From positions 53,028,646-53,092,645 of the forward strand of contig OY804582.1 in NCBI GenBank assembly GCA_963680875.1: a stretch of 64,000 nt of DNA, in the 5' to 3' direction. This document shows positions 38,101-47,100 of the stretch, one piece after another (position 1 is the stretch's first letter; each line of letters opens with the position of its first letter). Below the pieces are notes generated by a model that was not told the DNA's origin, made no database searches, and was given only the letters and a program-made list of their open reading frames with translations. A program made the position numbers and the translations under genes. The stretch comes from Bathymodiolus brooksi. Its lineage: Eukaryota; Mollusca; Bivalvia; Mytilida; Modiolidae.

Positions 38101-41100
38101 CCCATTGGATCAAACCAAAGACTGTGAAATTGGTATTTGTTGCTTCATCGCTGACATGCTACATTAAGGAATAAAAAAACTGGTTGTCTCGGAATCAGGA
38201 TAATGTGTTAAGAGTCACTGGACTGTTGTTTTGGTGAACTAGCTCTATAAAAGATGGAAGTAAGCATATTGGTCTATTACAAAGATTGGACTGTTGTTTT
38301 GGTGAACTAGCTCTATAAAAGATGGAAGTAAGCATATTGGTCTATTACAAAGATTGAACTGTTGTTTTGGTGAACTAGCTCTATAAAAGATGAAGTAAGC
38401 ATATTGGTCTATTACAAAGATTGGACTGTTGTTTTGGTGAACTAGCTCTATAAAAGATGGAAGTAAGCATATTGGTCTATTACAAGGATTGGACTGTTGT
38501 TTTGGTGAACTAGCTCTATAAAAGATGAAGTAAACATATTGGTCTATTACAAAGATTGGACTGTTGTTTTGGTGAACTAGCTCTATAAAAGATGGAAGTA
38601 AGCATATTGGTCTATTACAAAGATTGGACTGTTGTTTTGGTGAACTAGCTCTATAAAAGATGAAGTAAGCATATTGGTCTATTACAAAGATTGGACTGTT
38701 GTTTTGGTGAACTAGCTCTATAAAAGATGGAAGTAAGCATATTGGTCTATTACAAAGATTGGACTGTTGTTTTGGTGAACTAGCTCTATAAAAGATGAAG
38801 TAAGCATATTGGTCTATTACAAAGATTGGACTGTTGTTTTGGTGAACTAGCTCTATAAAAGATGGAAGTAAGCATATTGGTCTATTACAAAGATTGGACT
38901 GTTGTTTTGGTGAACTAACTCTATAAAAGATGGAAGTAAGCATATTGGTCTATTACAAAGATTGGACTGTTGTTTTGGTGAACTAGCTCTATAAAAGATG
39001 GAAGTAAGTATATTGGTCTATTACAAAGATTGGACTGTTGTTTTTGTGAACTAGCTCTATAAAAGATGGAAGTAAGTATATTGGTCTATTACATATTGGT
39101 CTATTACAATGTGGACATCATCTCATCGAAATGCAACTTGTTCTCATCATGATAAAGCTGAAAAGTTACTCGATTGGCATTAAACAACAATCACTCAATC
39201 ACTCAACTATATAAACATTTTAGCTGTGTCATTAAGATGTTGCATTTAGAATTTATTTTTATGCTATTTAAAGTGAATGAACTCTGATGTAATCGGCCAA
39301 GACTTACGTAAATGCATACCATAAAATTAAATTATCATCCACCTTCTCTGTGGATAGAAACAATATCAATGAAATATATTTATTTGTTCTCTACTTAGTG
39401 TGGCTATTTGCTGAAGAAAATTATAAGAAAATCATCTTCTGATAAGTTTGTGTAATAAAAATATTATTACTTATCTTTTATAGGTGTGATGAATGTCTTC
39501 CCAATACCTATGTGTCTTACCAGACTTCTGAATCCACAAATCCGTCCTACACAGCAGTGTTCCACAACTCAGATAATCCACTGTGGGACCACCAACATGA
39601 AACTCAACTTAGTACAGAGTTACTATATCAGGAAAATAAGGTAGTTATATGTTATCAAAACCTCAATCCTACACACCAAAGTAACATAGCTCAGATAATA
39701 TTACTGTTTTAACTACATTTTTTTTTTCTATCCAATTTCATGTTATATCCACATACAGCAATTGTACCAAAAACTCATTTAATACACTGGAGTAACCAGT
39801 TTAGTACATAATGAATGGTATTTGTACATCATTAAAAATACTGTGTGCTGAATTTGATTCTCTGGTTGTAGTTATACTCACCATGTTTATATTATCTCCC
39901 CTTGTTGTGCAGCCAATGGAATGTTAATCAATTTAATTGATTCACAGTTGAAATTTGTTCACGGTCTACACATAGTTACCTTTTAGCATATATAAAATGG
40001 GTTTCAATATTCAATTTTCATTTCCTTTTCAGAATTTAGTACTTAAAGTTTGGCACAAACCTCATGGTGCATCCAAAGAACCAGGTATGACTGTACAACT
40101 AAGCCTTATTGTAATGAAGGCATTGTCACGCTGAAATTTCTATTTATAGACTGACAGCTACCGTAAATTAACAGCTGGTGTTTTTTTCTTTGTTTTTTTA
40201 TTTCATTATTTATTTATTGTTATAGAAATTGTAATGAATATTCTGTTGATTATTGTATATACAATGTACTTGTCACAAATACAGCCATAAAGAGAATGAA
40301 TCTGTAGTACATGTATATTTTTTTCTGAAAAGTATGGGGGAGGGGGGAGGGAATGTTATATTCTACATATCAAATTAATTTACAACTACCTATGCAATCT
40401 GTGTCTATCATCACTGAAGTTATATGTTCGAATCCCGTTCATGGTGAAGTGTACTCGATACAACATTATGTGATAAAGTTTGTCAGTGACTTGTGACAGG
40501 ATGGTGGTTTTCTACAGGGTACTCTGTGGTTCTCTACAAATAAAACACTGCCACGATATAACTGAAATATTGTTGAAAGTGGTCTTAAACACCATAAGCC
40601 TAAACCTAACCCTATCCGTCTGTCTCCCAAAATATTGCATAAGGATCACATTATGAATTTCCATATTATCTTTTTTCTTTCAGCTACAATTTTAATTTGA
40701 AAATGCATGCATGTAAATATAGAAAAACATGTATCAATCAATATCTTTACAGATAAGTCTGCTGATCGTGTACTAGGCTTTGTCTCAGTAGATTTAACTC
40801 CCTTGTTGTCAGGACTACAACAGCTCTGTGGTTGGTACAACATTACAGACTTCAATGGACAGTGTAAAGGACAAATAATGGTCAGTTTAAGATATCTACT
40901 TATTAAAAAAAAAAACTTTAAATCCATTGATGGGGCCGACGTGGTCGTGATTGTATGGTAGTTGGATTTATAACTACCTATGCAATCAGTGCCTATCACC
41001 ACTAACGTTGTGAGTTCGAACCCCGCTTAGGCGAGGTGAACTTGATACAACATTATGTGATAGTTTGTCAGTGACTTGCGACAGTTCGGTGGTTTTCTCC

Positions 41101-44100
41101 GGGTACTCCGGTTTCCTCCACCAACAAAACTGACCGCACAATATAACTGAAATATTGTTGAAAGTGGTGTTAAGATCCATAAACCTATACCTAAACCTTA
41201 AATCCATTGAAAAAGTCAGAAACTGTCTTATAGATTAATAGTTGGCATATACTTGCTTTAATTGGATGAGATCTTAGTTTTAGACTTGGTTAAATAAAAA
41301 TGAAGAACTGTATGGTGGTACATGATGCTTCTTTGTTAAGTTATACAAAATGTAGTAAGAACATGACAGACTTGGAGAAAGAATATTGTGTCCTGTTGCC
41401 ATGATATGTTTACTATATCATGTATCATTAAAATCATTCCAAATATAAATTTTTGCAGCCGAACAAGTCTTCTAGAAATGTATATTCTTTTTGTAAAGAA
41501 AATCTGTGCTGCAGTAAAAAATATTTGAATCTAAATACAAGTTATCTTCAAATTGATATTAAAAATTTTAACTACCTATTTTTTATATCTACATTTTTAT
41601 TACTATTGCTGTGTCCATACCTCTGCTGGTGGATCATTAGTCCTCAAGGGTATCATCTGTGTCCATACCTCTGCTGGTGGATCATTAGTCCTCAAGGGTA
41701 TCATCTGTGTCCATACCTCTGCTGGTGGATCATTAGTCCTCAAGGGTATCATCTGTGTCCATACCTCTGCTGGTGGATCATTAGTCCTCAAGGGTATCAT
41801 CTGTGTCCATACCTCTGCTGGTGGATCATTAGTCCTCAAGGGTATCATCTGTGTCCATACCTCTGCTGGTGGATCATTAGTCCTCAAGGGTATCATCTGT
41901 GTCCATACCTCTGCTGGTGGATCATTAGTCCTCAAGGGTATCATCTGCCTAGCAGTAGTCTGTGTTTCGGCACTGACATGTTTTTTTTTTTTAATTTAGT
42001 TTCTTAAACCTAAGGTCAATCTCCTTCAGGTATAAATAACCTTAGTCAAATTTTGTCTTTCCTGTTTAGTCCCATTGGTTTACTTTCTCCCAAAGACTTT
42101 TAAATTATTTGACTTTCCAATATTATGACTGAGGATACATGATGAAAGTTATTCCAATCTTTTGACTGAGGATACATGATGAAGGTTATTCCAATCTTTT
42201 GACTGAGGATACATGATGAAGGTTATTCCAATCTTTTGACTGAGGATACATGATGAAGGTTATTCCAATCTTTTGACTGAGGATACATGATGAAGGTTGT
42301 TCCAATCTTTTGACTGAGGATACATGATGAAGGTTATTCCAATCTTTTGACTGAGGATACATGATGAAGGTTATTCCAGAAACTTGTCGTGTGCATCAAT
42401 TTAGATATCTACATTTTTATTATTGTAAAGCATTTTTTTTATTTTTTCAGGTAAATATTTGTCCACAAGAATCACTCACACATTATCACTGTGTTTCTGA
42501 TAATGGAGAACAGCCACACAGTTTACCACCCGGAGTCGGTACATCAGGAATATGGTTTTCCGACCAGCCGATGTCGCTTCCTACGTCCACAAATCCATTT
42601 ACCAACAACTTGCCTCATTTTAACGTTCATTATAATCAGGTCAGACACCATAACGAACAATTACAGCAAGAACTGAGTGAAAATATTAGGACATTCCTAC
42701 AGAGACATGAAGATAGTATGGACGTCCCCGTCTCAACGATTCTGTCTGATCATTGTTTACAATCAAGTATATCTACGAGTGCTCCGTCTCTAAATCAAGT
42801 GCCAAGTTTAACTAATGTTCTGATTGACAGTGGTGCTAGTGATTCATCAAGGTCATATCTTTTTTCATCACTCAGGTAATTTTTTAAGACACATATATAT
42901 ATATATATATATACAAATATATTATGAAATTTATAGTCTATTCCTGCACGTTTATAATTGATACAACTTTATGTGATAAATTTAACAGTGACTTTTTAAG
43001 ATTGATTACTTCAAAATATATTTGCTGCCAAATATCACTGAATTATTGTTGAAAGTGGTGTTAAGCAACCATAGCCCTTTTGATCAGAATGTTTCGCATC
43101 TTCACCAGCCAAGGGCTTTGCGTTTTCTCCGGGTACTCTGATTTCCTCCACAAGTAAAACTGACCTCCACAATATAACTGAAATATTGTTGAAAGTGGCG
43201 TTTACCACCATAACCCCTAACCCTACTTTAATGGCTTACAACTGAACATCTATGTAAAAATGAATATGATAATTTTTCTTCAAATCTAGACTTCATTGAA
43301 CACAAGTTGCATATGAATAATCAGGTGAGCGATACATAACATACAAGTTTTCAAAATTTATAAAAATTTTCCATGACTGCATCATTTCACTAAGAGGTGA
43401 GGTTTGGGCCTATAAAACTAGTTTAACCATGCCACTTTTTATTGGAGTGCCTGTACCAAGCTAGGTAAGTGAGGAGTCATGTACATGTATATATGTTAGA
43501 GATGGGTCTAGGATAAAAGCCCTCCGACAAAAAGACCCCAATAATGAAAAGTACAAGTTATTTATATATTGGTATCTTTGCACACATTTTGGACTTATTG
43601 TACTGCTATTTATGGGTTAACATTACTTTTGAATACTATTTTTCATAATAAGTTATTATTGGAACTTGAAGATATCATAAACAATTGAAATATTTGTTTA
43701 AGAATTATAATAATCCTCATCAAAGAAAGTAAAAATAAAATTTGTTTTATCTTAAAAAAAATCATTATAGTATAGCAAAAAGGATGAGAAAATAACTCAC
43801 TCATTACTTTTAATAACTTCAAAGATTATAAATGTAATCATCAATTGTTTATCAATAAAAACAATTCCTAATTAACTTTACCTGATTTAATTCCAATTCA
43901 AACAAATAAGCAGTGATAAATGAACATAACAATGAACGAAATGTGGAAAATATTTGTTTTTAAAGTATTTTATTTTTTTAGTGTTAATTCCCCCACTCCT
44001 CCTTTTTTAATAGGGACGAGTTTTGATCTTTAAGATATCTTTAATATCACCATCAATATTAAAAAATGTAAAAAGATTATGATTATTTCATTATGGGGGG

Positions 44101-47100
44101 CTTTTGTCCTGTTCCCATTCAATTTTTTCTCTATTTCTACGATTTTAAGATTTGATTTTTGAACTGTTCTGACATTGGTATTTTTTTTCACATTTTATTC
44201 CATATATTTCAGAAAACAAATGCAAGACCTAGATGACATTACCACCAAGCTAAAGCAAAAACTTGTGACGTCACCACCATCAGCAAGTTCCCTCCCGCAA
44301 CCATCCTCGTATGTTACATCTTCCTATAACACTCCACACTTGAACCAATCAGGATCAAGTATGCCAGTCACATGTCAATCACTGCAGCTACCATTGGCTA
44401 ACTCACTAACTCAGTCTGGTGTTTCTTCCCTTCAATTTGCACACAGTCAACAGGATACCGTGAGAGAGGCAGAGTTGATGTTGACAGGATCACAGGAAGC
44501 TGAATCATCTCAAACTGGGGCCGATTCAGGTGCATTCTCTGCAACACATTCTAGTGAAAAATACCAAGATCATGATGCATTAGATTCTCAAAGGAGTGGA
44601 AGTGATAGACTTGATACATTCCGATTTGGCACTACTCCAAGAGATTTTGTGGGTTTAACTGATACTAACAGTACCTTAGCATGTGATTCAACACCACGTG
44701 ATCAGTCAAATAATTCAGACACTGGAATTAATATGAAATTTACTCCCCGTGAGGACGAGTTAACCTCAACATCAAACACTGCATTTACTTCTAATGCCAC
44801 ACCTAGGGATCCTACAGTGTTGGCTTTAACACCAAGAGACAATATTTCTCCTCGTGAAATAACAGAAAATTCTGATCCTTCATCTTTAGGATTTTTATAC
44901 CATGGAGAAAATTCACAAAGAAGTACAGGTTCGTTTAAATTGGATTCGGCAAGATCTTCTAACGGGAACGGAAACGGCCACAATCATCAAGATCCTAAGG
45001 AGATGAGTATTATACCGGAACATACTGAATACGATGGATCTGATGGTGAGGGCGATCCTAATTATTATCATCGTTACAGAGATATTTTAGATGAAGAGGA
45101 AAATGAAGATGATTCAGATGCAGAAAGGAGCGATGAAGATGTTATTATGCCAAGAACTTTAAATGATATATCGGGAAAGTTTGGTGGCATTCCATTATCA
45201 GGAGAAAAATCATTCCATAAATCGTATAGAAATAAAACTCGACATGTTAATGGGACTATGTCAGATGATATTGTTGATAGTGCTATAAAAAACAATGTTA
45301 GAACTGATGATAATGAGGCTGATAGTTTCTTTGATATTGAATCTGTTCCTAACGCTAGGACGCCACAACAAACTCAGTATTTACGGGAACAATTTGTAGA
45401 AAAGGACAGTTGGTTTTCGGACAATGACGATGATGGAGAAAATGATAAATCTGGTTATAAACCTTCGTGGAGTCCAAAAAATAATAATAAAAAACATTCT
45501 GATTTAAGTCTTAATTTGGATGAAAATGATGAAGTATTGAATAAAAGTGATATTCTAAACGACGATTATTTACTTGAGAAAGTTGATTTGGAATCAGAAA
45601 TGTCTGGAAGTGTAACACAGAGAGAAAGAACATCACGTGTGTCATCAGCAGGAAGTCAACGATCATTTCCATCAAGGTCGGAACATTCCAATGAAATGTA
45701 TCAAAATGTGCCAAAATCACCAAGAACTTTATATGACAAAGTTGTCAATGAATTGGATGACTATTTTAACCCTAACAAACATTATTCTCAAAGTGCTCAA
45801 AATGAAACAGAACGTAAAATATCACTAAATAGTGCTAATAGTTCACGATCAGCAACCCCTGTGCCAAGTGACAAAAGTGGAAAAGAGGTTCGTCTAGTAA
45901 ATTGTGATATGAACAAATATTCAGATAGTGAAGGAGATGATGAATTTGAAAGTGAAAGTACAAAAGACAAAAAATCCTATGTTAAAAATGAAAGTAGAAC
46001 AACAATGCCAAATTTTTTCCTGCCTACTCAACATTTAGAAGCATCTATGAAGGCCTTGGAGATTGCCACTTCAGGACAAAGACCATTTAACTCGGATAGT
46101 GAAAAGGTGTGTTAACATTTTAACAGATATTAACGGACAATAGGAAGTATCTTGTATGCAAGTTACAGTGCAGTCAGAGACAGTCATGATAAATCACTGA
46201 GATAGATAGATCACTCACCTTGGTGATGTGGATATATATTTTTTGTTCTGTTTAATACATCTTCAAAATTTCTTTTGCATTAAAAGTGTTACTTACTACC
46301 ACCTAAAATGTAAAAATAAGTAAGTAAATAGTTAGATAAAACAGATCAAAAGATATCAGTATCACAGTGATATATCTTGCTATGTCTCTGACTGTACTTA
46401 CATTCTTGTATGAATTATGATTTTATGTTATGTGTTGCCATACTATAATGTCCAGAATGAATGCTAAATAACACAAAAAACACAACTGAATTGAATTTTA
46501 ATTTATCATATTTCAAGGTTTGAATTTCTTGTCTTATACAATCACCCCACTCTAATTAAATTAGAACATTTGTTGTATCTTTTTTACCATTTTTTGTTTA
46601 AAAAGGGTGGGGGAGGAGGGGTTGACGATACACTATCATCTTAACGATATCCACTATGTGGTCACGTCAGGGTTCATATTTCCAGTCAACCAATCAGCAA
46701 TAAACCTACCAATTAAAATCGAGGATACATTGAGATCTGTTGTTTGATTGGTGGATATATTTACTGAAAATTATATTATATATCTATAAATAAAACAGAT
46801 ACAACAAACATCTAATGAAAATTAGATCACAATAACACTAATAGTCGTTCTATATGTTACACATGTACTATGTAAATTATATACTTTACTGTAGGTATGA
46901 CAGTTGATTGCTGCTTGCTGTATATTTTTTACCACAAGCTAAATTGAAACTTAAAAAATTACCAACCAGGCCTAGTGGTCATATTTTAAACTTTCGAATA
47001 TGATTTTTGTATTCCAAAATCTTCCAATCAGAACATTGTATTTATTAGATACAGTGCTCTCATTGGACAATTTTTGAAGTACAACTATAAAATTTCTATT

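Noticed and set aside
38245..38943. 232-codon open frame on the minus strand
   Set aside because: Artefact of the 135-bp dimer array inside a SINE.
41453..42007. Three long overlapping open frames on both strands
   Set aside because: Artefacts of the 48-bp minisatellite; a protein would not be open in three frames.
44175..44212. ATG at 44175 as start of a separate 646-residue gene
   Set aside because: The segment before 44213 is a pyrimidine-rich acceptor region; phase and homology join the exon to upstream C2CD3.
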